Of a stretch of 64,000 nucleotides of DNA, positions 1 through 8,309 are shown one piece after another. The stretch comes from Streptomyces antimycoticus (lineage in GTDB: Bacteria; Actinomycetota; Actinomycetes; Streptomycetales; Streptomycetaceae), in contig NZ_BJHV01000001.1 in NCBI RefSeq assembly GCF_005405925.1, forward strand, positions 2,604,001 through 2,668,000. The letters are read 5' to 3'. The position numbers and the translations under genes were made by a program. The notes under the pieces are model-generated. The model was given only the letters and a program-made list of their open reading frames with translations. It did not search any database and was not told where the DNA came from. The first letter of the stretch is position 1; every line of letters starts with the position of its first letter.

Positions 1-329
1 GCCCACCACGGCAGACGCTGGGAGGTCTCGGCGCGGATGACGCTCGCCCCCACCGGGCCGCCGCTGGCCACCGCCCGCGCGGAGCTGCGCACCCGCCGTC
101 CCGACCACTTCGCCCGGCACCGCGACTGGCTCGTCCGCCAGCCCCTCCCCCAGCAGGCACTCCCCCAGAAAGCTGAGGACCCGCACCACGGTCGGCTTCT
201 TCACCGGGCCGCAGCCCCTCCAGGCCGACGAGACCGACCCCGACCGGCTGCTCGCGAGGGTCCAGGAGCTGGACCGCTCGCAGGTCATCGCCCGGGTCCT
301 GGTCGGATACTCCGCCACCTGGCCGCACA
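1..329. other. Left edge, no supported gene
   Basis: I see no convincing gene here. One plus-strand frame from about 191 to 335 reads as a short helical stretch (GFFTGPQPLQADETDPDRLL and onward), but it has no credible start, shifts frame before the AMP-ligase remnant that follows, and I recognise no family. It may be part of the same decayed locus. Confidence 0.4.
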
Positions 330-620
330 ACCAGGATCGTCTACCGGCCGCGGCTGCCGCACATCATGTTCTCGGGCTACCACCGGAATCCGGGCGCGAC
401 ACCGGCGACCGTGCGGGACCTGTGGTGGCACACCGGGGACCTCGGCTGCACCGACGACGACGGCTCCCTCTACTTCATCGACCGCGAGCTACTTCATCGA
501 CCGCGAGAGGCCAACTGGCCGGCGGAGGAGGTCGGCGCGCCCGGCAAGGATGCGTCCGGCACACCGGCCCGGTGCCGGCCCCCGGCCGACCGGGGAAGCC
601 ACTCGCCTTCACCTGGTGAT
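330..620 (+). pseudogene. AMP-dependent synthetase/ligase remnant
   Basis: A short plus-strand stretch reads IVYRPRLPHIMFSGYHRNPG followed by LWWHTGDLGCTDDDGSLYFI. This is the signature of the junction between the large and small domains of ANL-superfamily adenylating enzymes (acyl-CoA ligases), including the HTGDLG...D..G..YFIDR motif. There is no upstream ATP-binding domain and no C-terminal catalytic lysine region. Directly after YFIDRE a 19-bp tandem duplication shifts the frame and the similarity ends. It is therefore a dead fragment of about 50 residues. The original substrate cannot be inferred. Confidence 0.7.
470..507. repeat. 19-bp perfect tandem duplication
   Basis: The unit CTACTTCATCGACCGCGAG occurs twice head to tail (470-488 and 489-507). 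Its length is not a multiple of three, so it breaks the reading frame of the adenylating-enzyme remnant exactly at the conserved YFIDR motif. It looks like a replication-slippage event. Confidence 0.9.
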
Positions 621-634
621 ACGGGGGCGAGCCG

Positions 635-1432
635 CTACGCGGGGGAACCGCTGCGCGGCCGCTCGGGCAGTACGGCCCGGTCGGGCGAGGGCGCGCCGGC
701 CGTGGTGGTCTCGGTGGCGGTGAGGTCTTCGATGCGGTCGGCGAACCCCGGTTCGGGCAGGGGGAGATCGATGTCGGGGTCGTCGGTGAAGTCGACGGCC
801 CGGGCGACGTAGTGGATGACGGCCGTGGTGGCGGGCGGCACCTCTTGTTCCCGTTTCAGGCCGTGCAGGATGCGGAGGGCGGCGGCCATCTCATGGTCGG
901 TGGCGGCCCAGTCCTCCACGGTGTCGGTGACCGGCGGGATGTCGTGGCCCGCCTGCTCGTGCCACCACTCCAGCCAGGCGTGCGCCTGGCCGTCCTCGCC
1001 CAGGGCCATGTGGTGGAGGTAGAGGCAGTACGCGGCGGCGGGGTCACCGGCGCCGGCGGCGAACTGCCACCAGAACTGGGCGTGGTCCTCGTGGCCGGCC
1101 AGTTGCAGGACGCATCCGAGGACCCGGGAGCCGGGCGGTTCGAGGATGCGGCGGGTGAGGAAGTCCCGTAGCTGGGTCAGGGCATCGGGGCGGGCGATGA
1201 TCGCCTCGCACAGGGTGTGCAGGTCCTGCGCCATCCGTTCGTCCACGCCCGGCGCCGCGGCCCCCGCGGCCGCGGATGTCCGCTGCGCGTGCCGCGGAGG
1301 GCGCTCCTGGGGTGGGGCGCCACCGGGGTCGGCGTGGCGGATGGCGAGCCGGGCCTCGGCGGCCTCGAAGTCGACGGGAGGGGTGGGGTTGAGCAAGGCC
1401 CGCGCGAGGATGCGGTCAATGGCTGAGGTCAT
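635..1432 (-). CDS. Sigma-factor-associated helical protein of unknown function
   Basis: Predicted protein of 265 residues starting MTSAIDRILARALL. The start is set by a strong ribosome site (AAGGAGG, four bases before ATG) and by a 4-bp ATGA overlap with the upstream sigma-factor stop, implying translational coupling. Residues 60-230 look alpha-helical and rich in Ala, Trp and His (WWQFAAGAGDPAAAYCLYLH, then HAWLEWWHEQAGHDIPP), reminiscent of TPR/Sel1-like helical repeats. The C-terminus is acidic and then disordered. I see no signal peptide or membrane segment. Streptomyces often encode such a helical partner after an ECF-like sigma factor, so an accessory or regulatory role for the sigma factor is an inference. 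No catalytic motif is seen. Confidence 0.7.
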   Translation of the reverse strand: MTSAIDRILARALLNPTPPVDFEAAEARLAIRHADPGGAPPQERPPRHAQRTSAAAGAAAPGVDERMAQDLHTLCEAIIARPDALTQLRDFLTRRILEPPGSRVLGCVLQLAGHEDHAQFWWQFAAGAGDPAAAYCLYLHHMALGEDGQAHAWLEWWHEQAGHDIPPVTDTVEDWAATDHEMAAALRILHGLKREQEVPPATTAVIHYVARAVDFTDDPDIDLPLPEPGFADRIEDLTATETTTAGAPSPDRAVLPERPRSGSPA

Positions 1433-1977
1433 CGGTCCTCCTTGGCCAGGAGTTGTTGCAGACGGCGGCGTGCGTAGCGGGCGGTGGAGCGGACGCCGGC
1501 CTCGGTGATGCCGAGGTGGGTGGCGGTCTCGGCGACGCTGTAGCCGCGGCAGTGGAGCAGGATGACCACGTCCTGCTGGCGCTCGGGGAGTTTCTTGATG
1601 GCCTGGTAGAGGTTCAGGCTCTCCTCGAGTACGGCGATGGGGTCGACCGCGTCCCTGAGCAGCGCGGTCTCGAAGGTCGCGTTGTCCAGGAGGGCGGGGC
1701 CGCGGTTGCGGGCGCGGGCGAGGTCGACGGCCCGGTTCTTCATGACCTTCCAGGCGTAGGCGGCCGGGTTCTCCATGGTCAGCACCTTGGGCCAGCAGCG
1801 CAGGAGTTGTTCGAAGGCGGCGTCGACGGCCTCCTCGGCGTCCGCGTGGTTGCCGAGGTAGACCACGGCCCGGTCGATGTACGCCTTCCGGTGGAGCTGG
1901 TGGAAGGCGCGGAAGTCCGCGGGGAGTCCGGGTGTCATCGAGGTGGTCTCGCGCGAGCGCAGGAATTCGTTGGTCAC
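1429..1977 (-). CDS. ECF-type RNA polymerase sigma factor
   Basis: Predicted 182-residue sigma-70-family protein with a region 2 (about residues 20-90, including NHADAEEAVDAAFEQLLRCW and MKNRAVDLARARNR) and a region 4 helix-turn-helix (about 120-180, LPERQQDVVILLHCRGYSVA, then TATHLGITEAGVRSTARYAR). The size and the lack of regions 1 and 3 fit the ECF class. The GTG start at 1977 is preferred because GGGAGGGGAG lies just upstream and because it overlaps the stop of a small upstream ORF as GTGA; an ATG 13 codons downstream is the alternative. It is the middle gene of a coupled three-gene operon. No classical anti-sigma gene is adjacent. The target promoter is unknown. Confidence 0.85.
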   Translation of the reverse strand: MTNEFLRSRETTSMTPGLPADFRAFHQLHRKAYIDRAVVYLGNHADAEEAVDAAFEQLLRCWPKVLTMENPAAYAWKVMKNRAVDLARARNRGPALLDNATFETALLRDAVDPIAVLEESLNLYQAIKKLPERQQDVVILLHCRGYSVAETATHLGITEAGVRSTARYARRRLQQLLAKEDR

Positions 1978-2132
1978 CGCTCCCCTCCCTCCCGGTCGCT
2001 GCGATGCAGTTCCGATACGCCGACGCGGACTCCCATCGCGGCCGCACGGCGCAGGAGGGCGATGGCGTCACTGCCGAATACCCGCGCCACGAGTACGGCG
2101 GTGACGACGTTCACCACGGTTTGAAGATTCAC
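1974..2132 (-). CDS. Small leader ORF of the sigma-factor operon
   Basis: A 52-codon ORF with a GTG start and an AGAAGGA ribosome site 11 bases upstream. Its TGA overlaps the GTG of the sigma-factor gene. The peptide begins with a hydrophobic segment (VVNVVTAVLVARVFGSDAIA) and ends in a basic and acidic tail. It could be a small membrane-associated peptide or a translated leader that couples expression of the sigma factor. I do not recognise a family. The overlap architecture and ribosome site, not homology, are the support. Confidence 0.5.
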   Translation of the reverse strand: MNLQTVVNVVTAVLVARVFGSDAIALLRRAAAMGVRVGVSELHRSDREGGER

Positions 2133-2357
2133 GGACTTCGTTGTCCTTCTGTTCGTTGTACGAGGGGTGGCCCCCACACGCCCCGCGAGTGCGCGGTGTT
2201 GCGCTCTCTGTTTCAGATAGCGCTCACGGACGCCGGTTCGTGCATCGGATGAGCTTAAAATCTTACGGAACGCAGCGATCCAATTACGCAAATATGAAAA
2301 ACATATGGACCTGGTTCGCGGATCCGGCCCTGCTCGCACCGCCGTCCGAGGGACGGG

Positions 2358-3197
2358 CTAGCCGGTGAGCGTCTGCGTGCCGAGCACGGTGAGCAGGGCG
2401 AGGCGTTCGGCGTCCTCGGTGCCGGGCTCGGCGGTGTACACCACGATGCGCAGATCGCTGCCCGCCACCGTGAGCACATCGCAGTCCAACGTCAGCGTGC
2501 CCACCCGCGGATGGTCGATGGTCTTGCGCGACGCCTCGTGGTGGCCGACGGTGCCGGAGTCCCACAGCTCGGCGAACCGCTCGCTGTTGGCGCGCAGCTC
2601 CGCGACCAGCCGCCGCAGCCGCTGGTCGGCCGGGTAGCGGGCGGCGGCCGTGCGGAGATCGGCGACCAGCGCGGCCTGGAACTCGCTGCGGTCCTCATGC
2701 GTCTGCCGGGATCCGCTGTCCTCGCCGACGAAGTGGCGCCACACTCCGTTGCGCTCATTGCCGCGCCACCGGGACGGATCGCCCCTCAGGGCCACATACG
2801 GCGGATTGGCCATGAGCAGCGTCCAGGACGCGTCGCTCACGGCGACGGGTGTACCGGTCAGCCGGTCCAGCAGCCGCTGGACGCTCGGGGTGATGTACGC
2901 CGGCACCGTCTCCGGCCCCGGTGGCGCCAGCCCGGCCAGCCGGAAGAGATGGGCGCGCTCGGTCCCCGACAGCCGCAGCGCCCTGGCCAGGGCCTCGACG
3001 ATCTGAGTCGAGGGATGGGAGGCCCGGCCCTGTTCGAGGCGGGTGACGTAGTCGACGGAGATCCCGGCCAGCATCGCCAGCTCCTCGCGGCGCAGCCCGG
3101 CCGCGCGCCGCTGCCCGCCGGACGGCAGCCCGGCGGCCTCCGGCGGGACCCGGTCCCGCCAGCGCCGTACCGCCTGCCCGAACTCCGTGGTCGCCAT
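2358..3197 (-). CDS. XRE-family regulator with MmyB-like ligand domain
   Basis: Predicted 279-residue cytoplasmic regulator. Residues about 10-85 form an XRE helix-turn-helix (RREELAMLAGISVDYVTRLE, then QGRASHPSTQIVEALARALRL). The rest matches the MmyB-like ligand-binding domain common in actinobacteria (ANPPYVALRGDPSRWRGNER, GTLTLDCDVLTV, YTAEPGTEDAERLALLTVLG). ATG at 3197 gives the usual length; longer upstream reading lacks family similarity. It is divergent from the SDR gene at 3300, and an inverted repeat in the shared intergenic region is a plausible operator. This arrangement usually means repression of the neighbouring oxidoreductase relieved by a small molecule (inference). Confidence 0.9.
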   Translation of the reverse strand: MATTEFGQAVRRWRDRVPPEAAGLPSGGQRRAAGLRREELAMLAGISVDYVTRLEQGRASHPSTQIVEALARALRLSGTERAHLFRLAGLAPPGPETVPAYITPSVQRLLDRLTGTPVAVSDASWTLLMANPPYVALRGDPSRWRGNERNGVWRHFVGEDSGSRQTHEDRSEFQAALVADLRTAAARYPADQRLRRLVAELRANSERFAELWDSGTVGHHEASRKTIDHPRVGTLTLDCDVLTVAGSDLRIVVYTAEPGTEDAERLALLTVLGTQTLTG

Positions 3198-3227
3198 GAC
3201 CACCAGTGTGCACCGCCGACCGGGGCC

Positions 3228-3254
3228 CTTCCTGGTACTCGCGGTCCCAGGAAG
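3228..3254. promoter_or_regulatory. Inverted repeat between XRE and SDR genes
   Basis: Perfect 8-bp arms CTTCCTGG (3228-3235) and CCAGGAAG (3247-3254) are separated by 11 bases, so like positions lie 19 bp apart, about two helical turns. The position between the two divergent starts suits an operator for the XRE regulator. No binding data are available. Confidence 0.5.
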
Positions 3255-3299
3255 ACAGGGCACCTGGCTGCCCGCTCGCCCCGGGCGCAGCCTGAAGAC

Positions 3300-4007
3300 A
3301 TGACGACAACACTTATCACCGGAGCCAACAAGGGTCTCGGCTTCGAGACCGCCCGCCGACTGATCGCCGCGGGACACACCGTCTACATCGGCAGCCGGGA
3401 CGCCGAGCGCGGCCGCCGGGCCGCCGAGCGGCTGGGGGCGCGGCTGGTCGTCCTCGATGTCACCGATGACGCGTCCGTGGCCGCCGCCGCCAAGACCATC
3501 GAGGCCGACGGCGGACTGGATGTGCTGATCAACAACGCCGGTATCGAGGCACGGACGCCGGACGGCGGGGTGATCGGCGCCGCCGAGGTCACCGCCGACA
3601 TGATGCGGACGGTGTTCGAGACGAACGTCTTCGGCGTGGTGCGGGTCACCCACGCCTTCCTGCCACTGCTGCGGCGGTCCGCCGCCCCGGTCGTGGTCAA
3701 TGTCAGCAGCGGGCTGGCCTCGCTGGAGCGGGTCTCCACCCCCGACACCCCGACGCACACCTATCCGGGGGTCACCTATCCGGCGTCGAAGGTCACGGTC
3801 AACATGCTCACCGTGCAGTACGCGAAGGCGTTCCCGCAGATGCGGATCAACGCCGTCGAGCCCGGCTACACCGCGACGGACCTCAACGCGCACACCGGCC
3901 ACCAGACGGTCGAGGAGGGCGCCGAGATCATCGTCCGGATGGCCCAGGTGGGGCCCGACGGCCCGACGGGTGGGTACTTCGACATCGAGGGCACTCTCCC
4001 CTGGTAG
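3300..4007 (+). CDS. SDR family oxidoreductase
   Basis: Predicted 235-residue classical short-chain dehydrogenase. The N-terminal TGANKGLGFETAR is the TGxxxGxG cofactor motif, NNAG occurs near residue 80, a catalytic Ser lies in VVVNVSSG, and YPASK (about residue 158) supplies the Tyr/Lys pair. After the motif an Arg in GSRD suggests NADP(H) preference. The C-terminus ends GGYFDIEGTLPW, as in carbonyl reductase-like SDRs. It is divergent from the XRE regulator and probably controlled by it. The substrate is unknown. Confidence 0.9.
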   Translation: MTTTLITGANKGLGFETARRLIAAGHTVYIGSRDAERGRRAAERLGARLVVLDVTDDASVAAAAKTIEADGGLDVLINNAGIEARTPDGGVIGAAEVTADMMRTVFETNVFGVVRVTHAFLPLLRRSAAPVVVNVSSGLASLERVSTPDTPTHTYPGVTYPASKVTVNMLTVQYAKAFPQMRINAVEPGYTATDLNAHTGHQTVEEGAEIIVRMAQVGPDGPTGGYFDIEGTLPW

Positions 4008-4035
4008 AGCGGCGGGCCGGTCGGCGACGCCGCTC

Positions 4036-4779
4036 TCACCGGGCCCCCGCGGTCACCTCGGCCCGGCTGTCCCGGGTGCGCCACAGCCACCTGATGTCGC
4101 GGGCGAAGGACCAGCTGAGCAGGGTCAGGGCGAGCAGGGCGGCACCGAACGCCGACGCGTAGGGCAGGACGTCGGCGCCGACGATCAGCAGCAGCACACC
4201 CTGGAGCGCGGCCACCGTCTTGCGGGCCGTGCTCGCAGGGAGCTGTCCGTTCAGCCAGGGCAGCACCCGGGCCGCGGCGACGAAGGCGTAGCGCATGGCG
4301 CCGATCAGCAGCACCCAGGGGCCGAGCGAGGTGGCCACGTAGACGCTGAGCACCAGGATGAGGACGGCGTCGACCTCCATGTCGAACCGCGCGCCCAGCG
4401 AGGACGAGGTGCCGGTGCGGCGGGCCACCTGGCCGTCGACCGCGTCCAGGAGCAGCGCGACCGCGGTGAGGGCCACCAGGACGGTGACCGGCGGCGGGCT
4501 CTCGAAGGAGTCCGCGACCAGCGCGGTCACCCCGCCCACGAGCGTGGCCCGCGCCAGGGTGACGCGGTTGGCCGCGCCGAAGGAGACAAGCCAGGACCGC
4601 GATAGGGCCCGGGTGAGCACCGCCCAGGTGGCGACCGCGAAGGCCAGGCCGGTCAGCCAGCCCACGGGTCCCAGGTCGATCGCCGTGCCGAGCAGCACGA
4701 GCAGCAGCAGCTGCGCGGCCGCGCCCGCGGCCGTCTCGTTCCGCACCAGCGTCGTGTTGTAGGGATTGTTCAGGGCCAC
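4036..4779 (-). CDS. CDP-alcohol phosphatidyltransferase family membrane protein
   Basis: Predicted 247-residue integral membrane enzyme with about six hydrophobic segments. The full family signature is present: D112-x2-D115-G116-x2-A119-R120-x8-G129-x3-D133-x3-D137. Such enzymes transfer a phosphatidyl or phospho-alcohol group from a CDP-linked donor to an alcohol, with release of CMP. The GTG start at 4779 is chosen because GGAGGG lies six bases upstream. It is divergent from the dehydrogenase of the pteridine-like cluster, so it may share that pathway and attach a polar head group to a lipid. The acceptor cannot be read from sequence. Confidence 0.88.
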   Translation of the reverse strand: MALNNPYNTTLVRNETAAGAAAQLLLLVLLGTAIDLGPVGWLTGLAFAVATWAVLTRALSRSWLVSFGAANRVTLARATLVGGVTALVADSFESPPPVTVLVALTAVALLLDAVDGQVARRTGTSSSLGARFDMEVDAVLILVLSVYVATSLGPWVLLIGAMRYAFVAAARVLPWLNGQLPASTARKTVAALQGVLLLIVGADVLPYASAFGAALLALTLLSWSFARDIRWLWRTRDSRAEVTAGAR

Positions 4780-4897
4780 CGTGCACCCTCCGGGCTGTGT
4801 GGCGGAGTGGATGGGTGCCGCGTACCGTGTTCGCGGCTTCATGGTCACCGGTACGTGAGCCACCGCCCGATTGTTCAGCCCCTTTGGAGAACGTCGT

Positions 4898-5896
4898 ATG
4901 ACGCGCACCGCCCGCGCCTTCTGGCTCCGCTCCCCCGGCCGTGGCGAGATACGGGAGGTGGCCCTGCCCGACCCCGGGCCCGAGGACGTGGTGGTGCGCA
5001 CGCTGTGCTCGGGGGTGAGCCGCGGTACGGAGACCCTGGTCTTCCGCGGTGGCGTACCGCTGAGTCAGCACACCGCGATGCGCGCGCCGTTCCAGGACGG
5101 CGAGTTCCCCGGGCCGGTCAAGTACGGCTATCTCAACGTGGGTCTGGTCGAGGAGGGACCGGCGTCCCTGCTGGGTCGCACCGTCTTCTGTCTGTATCCG
5201 CATCAGACCCGCTATGTGGTCCCGGCGAGCGCGGTGACCCCGGTGCCGGAGGGCGTGCCCGCCCCGCGCGCCGTGCTGGCGGGCACGGTGGAGACCGCGG
5301 TGAACGCGGCGTGGGACGCCGCGCCCCTGCTGGGCGACCGGATCGCCGTGGTGGGGGCCGGGATGGTGGGTGCCTCCGTGGCGGCGGTGCTGGCGCGGTT
5401 TCCCGCCGTACGGGTGCAACTGGTGGACGCCGAGCCGGCGCGTGCGGAGGTCGCGCGGGCGCTCGGAGTGGACTTCGCGCTCCCCGAGGAGGCGGCGGGC
5501 GACCTCGATCTGGTCGTGCACGCCAGCGCCACCGAACAGGGGCTCGCGCGCTCGCTGGAGCTCCTCGCCCCCGAGGGCACCGTGCTGGAGCTGAGCTGGT
5601 ACGGCGACCGGCGGATCAGCCTGCCGCTGGGGGAAGCCTTCCACTCCCGCCGGCTGACGGTGCGCGCCAGCCAGGTGGGGACGGTCTCCCCGGCCCGGGG
5701 CACCCGCCGCGGCTACGGCGACCGGATGGCGCTGGCGCTCGAACTGCTCGCCGATCCGGCCTTCGACGCCCTCGTCACCGGCGAATGCGGTTTCGAGGAG
5801 CTTCCCCAGGTGCTGCCGGGGCTCGCCTCCGGGGAGATTCCGGGGCTGTGCCACCGGGTTCGCTACGACGCGGAATCTGCCGTGTCATCCGTCTGA
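4898..5896 (+). CDS. Zinc-type alcohol dehydrogenase-like oxidoreductase (MDR)
   Basis: Predicted 332-residue medium-chain dehydrogenase. The GroES-like N-terminal half contains CSGVSRGTETLVFRGG, and a Rossmann half starts near residue 148 (IAVVGAGMVGASVAAVLARF). The standard HE-type catalytic zinc site of alcohol dehydrogenases is not obvious, and the form resembles the BchC/threonine-dehydrogenase-like subgroup, so the oxidised alcohol is uncertain. Start: GGAG eight bases upstream of ATG at 4898. It heads a plus-strand run continuing into the PTPS-fold gene. A role in oxidising a side-chain or sugar hydroxyl of the cluster product is inferred from context only. Confidence 0.8.
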   Translation: MTRTARAFWLRSPGRGEIREVALPDPGPEDVVVRTLCSGVSRGTETLVFRGGVPLSQHTAMRAPFQDGEFPGPVKYGYLNVGLVEEGPASLLGRTVFCLYPHQTRYVVPASAVTPVPEGVPAPRAVLAGTVETAVNAAWDAAPLLGDRIAVVGAGMVGASVAAVLARFPAVRVQLVDAEPARAEVARALGVDFALPEEAAGDLDLVVHASATEQGLARSLELLAPEGTVLELSWYGDRRISLPLGEAFHSRRLTVRASQVGTVSPARGTRRGYGDRMALALELLADPAFDALVTGECGFEELPQVLPGLASGEIPGLCHRVRYDAESAVSSV

Positions 5897-5974
5897 ACAC
5901 GGGGAACGTGACGGCCGTACTAGAGGGCGTGCCCCGGCTGAGGGCCCGACGCGCCGTATCTGGAGGGTCATCCG

Positions 5975-6373
5975 TTGTTCAGCATCACCGTCCGCGATCA
6001 CATCATGATCGCTCACAGTTTCCGCGGGGACGTCTTCGGACCCGCACAGCGGTTGCACGGGGCGACGTTCCTCGTGGACGCCACTTTCCGCCGTGCCGAG
6101 TTGGACGACGACAACATCGTCGTGGACATCGGCCTGGCCACCCGTGAGCTGGGGGAGGTGTGCGGCGCGCTCAGCTATCGCAATCTCGACGACGAACCCG
6201 ATTTCGAGGGGATCAACACCTCCACCGAGTTCCTCGCCAAGGTGATCGCCGACCGCCTCGCCGAACGGGTGGCCTCCGGGGCGCTGGGCGAGGGCGCCCG
6301 CGGGCTGTCCGGGATCGTGGTCACCCTGCATGAGTCGCATGTCGCCTGGGCGAGTTACGAGCGCGGCCTATGA
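5975..6373 (+). CDS. Divergent 6-pyruvoyl-tetrahydropterin synthase/QueD-fold protein
   Basis: Predicted 132-residue T-fold protein, similar to PTPS/QueD in the N-terminal IMIAHSFRG, the [13 protein letters not shown] region, [14 protein letters not shown] and the HES near residue 120. Aligned by eye to E. coli QueD, several catalytic positions differ: the active-site Cys is Ala24, the third zinc His of HGH is Ala30, and the HH pair is Tyr68-Arg69. His14, His28 and Glu120 remain. Normal dihydroneopterin triphosphate chemistry therefore looks unlikely. It starts at TTG with GGAGGG upstream and overlaps the next gene by ATGA. Its nearness to a GTP cyclohydrolase II variant suggests a pterin- or pyrimidine-like substrate (inference). 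Confidence 0.8.
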   Translation: MFSITVRDHIMIAHSFRGDVFGPAQRLHGATFLVDATFRRAELDDDNIVVDIGLATRELGEVCGALSYRNLDDEPDFEGINTSTEFLAKVIADRLAERVASGALGEGARGLSGIVVTLHESHVAWASYERGL

Positions 6374-7476
6374 GCCCGGCCGCACCGCGCACGGTGCACA
6401 TCGTGATGCCCGGCGCCGTGGCCGACCCGGCCGCGCCGAGCGGCGGCAACGTCTACGACCGGCGGATCTGCCGGGATCTGCCCGGCGTCGGCTGGCGGGT
6501 CGAGGAGCATGCCGTCGAGGGTGACTGGCCCCGGCCGGACCCCGCCGCCCGCGCCGAGCTGACCCGGATCCTGGCCGGGCTGGCGGACGGCACGGCCGTC
6601 CTGCTCGACGGGCTGGTCGCCTGTGCGCTCCCCGCCATCGTCGTCCCGCAGGCCCAGCGGCTGCGGCTGGCGGTGCTGGTGCATCTGCCGCTGGGCGACG
6701 AGACGGGGCTTACCCCCGGCAGGGCCGCGGAGCTGACGGCGCTGGAGGGCCGGACGCTGCGCTCGGCGCGGGCGGTGGTGGCCACCAGCGCCTGGGCGGC
6801 CGGGCGGCTGGTGGATCTGCACGGGCTGGTGCCCGACCGGGTCCATGTGGCGGCGCCCGGCGCCGATATCGCCCCGCTCGCCGCCTCGGGCGGCGCGGGC
6901 TCACGGCTGTTGTGCGTGGCCTCGGTGACCCCGCGCAAGGGGCAGCTGCGGCTGGTGGAGGCGCTCGCGGAGATCCCGGATCTGCCCTGGGCTTGCGACT
7001 GTGCGGGAGCCCTGGACCAGGACCCGGAGTACACCGCCCGGCTCCGGGAGCTGATCGAGAAGCTGGGCGTGGCCGACCGGGTGCGTCTGCTCGGCCCGAA
7101 GACCGGCGCCGAGCTGGACGCCGGTTACGCCGGTGCCGACGCGGTGGTGCTCGCCTCGTACGCCGAGACCTACGGCATGGCGGTGACCGAGGCACTCGCC
7201 CGGGGGATCCCGGTGCTGGCCACGGCCGTCGGCGGGGTGCCCGAGGCCATCGGGCAGGCACCCGACGGCAGGGTGCCGGGCATGCTCATCGACCCGGACG
7301 ACCCCGGGGCGCTCACGGCGGCGCTGCGCCGCTGGCTGGGCGACCCCGGTATCCGCCGCCGGCTGACCGCCGCCGCGCACGAGCGGCGCACCGCGCTGGC
7401 CGGGTGGGAGAACACCACCCGGAACCTGGCCGGTGCGCTGGAAGAGCTCCGAGACGAACCGCGGAGGGCCGCGTGA
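6370..7476 (+). CDS. GT4-type glycosyltransferase
   Basis: Predicted 368-residue GT-B fold glycosyltransferase. The C-terminal Rossmann domain (from about residue 175, [20 protein letters not shown]) contains the GT4 donor-site motif in [20 protein letters not shown], with the E-x7-E pair, and VGGVPEAI after it. The N-terminal acceptor domain starts [19 protein letters not shown]. No signal peptide is seen. The ATGA overlap with the PTPS-fold gene and the GTGA overlap with the following methyltransferase argue for tight co-translation. It probably transfers a sugar from a nucleotide donor to the cluster's intermediate; donor and acceptor are unknown. Confidence 0.88.
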   Translation: MSPAAPRTVHIVMPGAVADPAAPSGGNVYDRRICRDLPGVGWRVEEHAVEGDWPRPDPAARAELTRILAGLADGTAVLLDGLVACALPAIVVPQAQRLRLAVLVHLPLGDETGLTPGRAAELTALEGRTLRSARAVVATSAWAAGRLVDLHGLVPDRVHVAAPGADIAPLAASGGAGSRLLCVASVTPRKGQLRLVEALAEIPDLPWACDCAGALDQDPEYTARLRELIEKLGVADRVRLLGPKTGAELDAGYAGADAVVLASYAETYGMAVTEALARGIPVLATAVGGVPEAIGQAPDGRVPGMLIDPDDPGALTAALRRWLGDPGIRRRLTAAAHERRTALAGWENTTRNLAGALEELRDEPRRAA

Positions 7477-8309
7477 AGACGACCGACGTACCGCGTTACA
7501 CCCCCGACTGGCTGGAGCTGCGGGAGAGCGCCGACGCGGCGGCCCGCTCCCCCGAACTCATCGAGGAGCTCCGCCCCCGGCTGTCCGGCCCGCCGCTGGT
7601 GATCCACGATCTGGGCTGCGGCACCGGCTCCATGGGTCGCTGGCTGGCACCCCGGCTGAGCGGTCCGCAGCTGTGGATCCTGCACGACCGCGACCCCGAT
7701 CTGCTGGACCGGGCGGCCCTGCGGATGCCCCGGGCGGCCGGCGACGGCAGCCGCATCACCATCGCCACGGCGCGTGGCGACCTCGCCCGGCTGACCGCGA
7801 GCACGCTGGACGGCGCCTCGCTGGTGACGGCGTCCGCGCTGCTGGACGTGCTCACCGCCGAGGAGGTGGACGGGATCGCCGCGGCCTGCGCCGCGGCCCA
7901 GTGCCCGGCGCTGCTCGCGCTGTCCGTGGTGGGGCGGGTCGAGATCACCCCGGCCGATCCGCTGGACGCGGAGATCGCCGAGGCGTTCAACGCCCATCAG
8001 CGGCGCGGCTCTCTGGTGGGCCCCGACGCGATGGCGGTGGCCTCCGAGACGTTCGCCCGGTACGGCGCGACGGTACGGACCCATGCCAGCCCCTGGACGC
8101 TCGGCGCCGAACGGGCCGCGCTGACGGCCGAGTGGCTGCGGGGCTGGGTGGGCGCGGCCGTGGAGCACCGGCCGGAGCTGGCCGGGCGCGCCGAGGCGTA
8201 TCTGCGCCGCCGGCTGGCGATCGCCGCGACGGGCGCGCTGCGGGTAGTGGTGCACCACCGCGATCTGCTGGCGCTGCCCGCGTCCCGCACGATGGGGGCG
8301 GCCGCGTGA
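7473..8309 (+). CDS. Class I SAM-dependent methyltransferase
   Basis: Predicted 278-residue protein with SAM motif I in VIHDLGCGTGSMGRWLAPRL (about residues 46-65) and an acidic motif II in LHDRDPDLLDRAALR. GTG start overlapping the glycosyltransferase stop (GTGA). Its C-terminal part (ERAALTAEWLRGWVGAAVEH) resembles small-molecule O- or C-methyltransferases. It overlaps the next gene by GTGA. The substrate is likely the glycosylated intermediate of this cluster, by context only. Confidence 0.87.
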   Translation: MKTTDVPRYTPDWLELRESADAAARSPELIEELRPRLSGPPLVIHDLGCGTGSMGRWLAPRLSGPQLWILHDRDPDLLDRAALRMPRAAGDGSRITIATARGDLARLTASTLDGASLVTASALLDVLTAEEVDGIAAACAAAQCPALLALSVVGRVEITPADPLDAEIAEAFNAHQRRGSLVGPDAMAVASETFARYGATVRTHASPWTLGAERAALTAEWLRGWVGAAVEHRPELAGRAEAYLRRRLAIAATGALRVVVHHRDLLALPASRTMGAAA

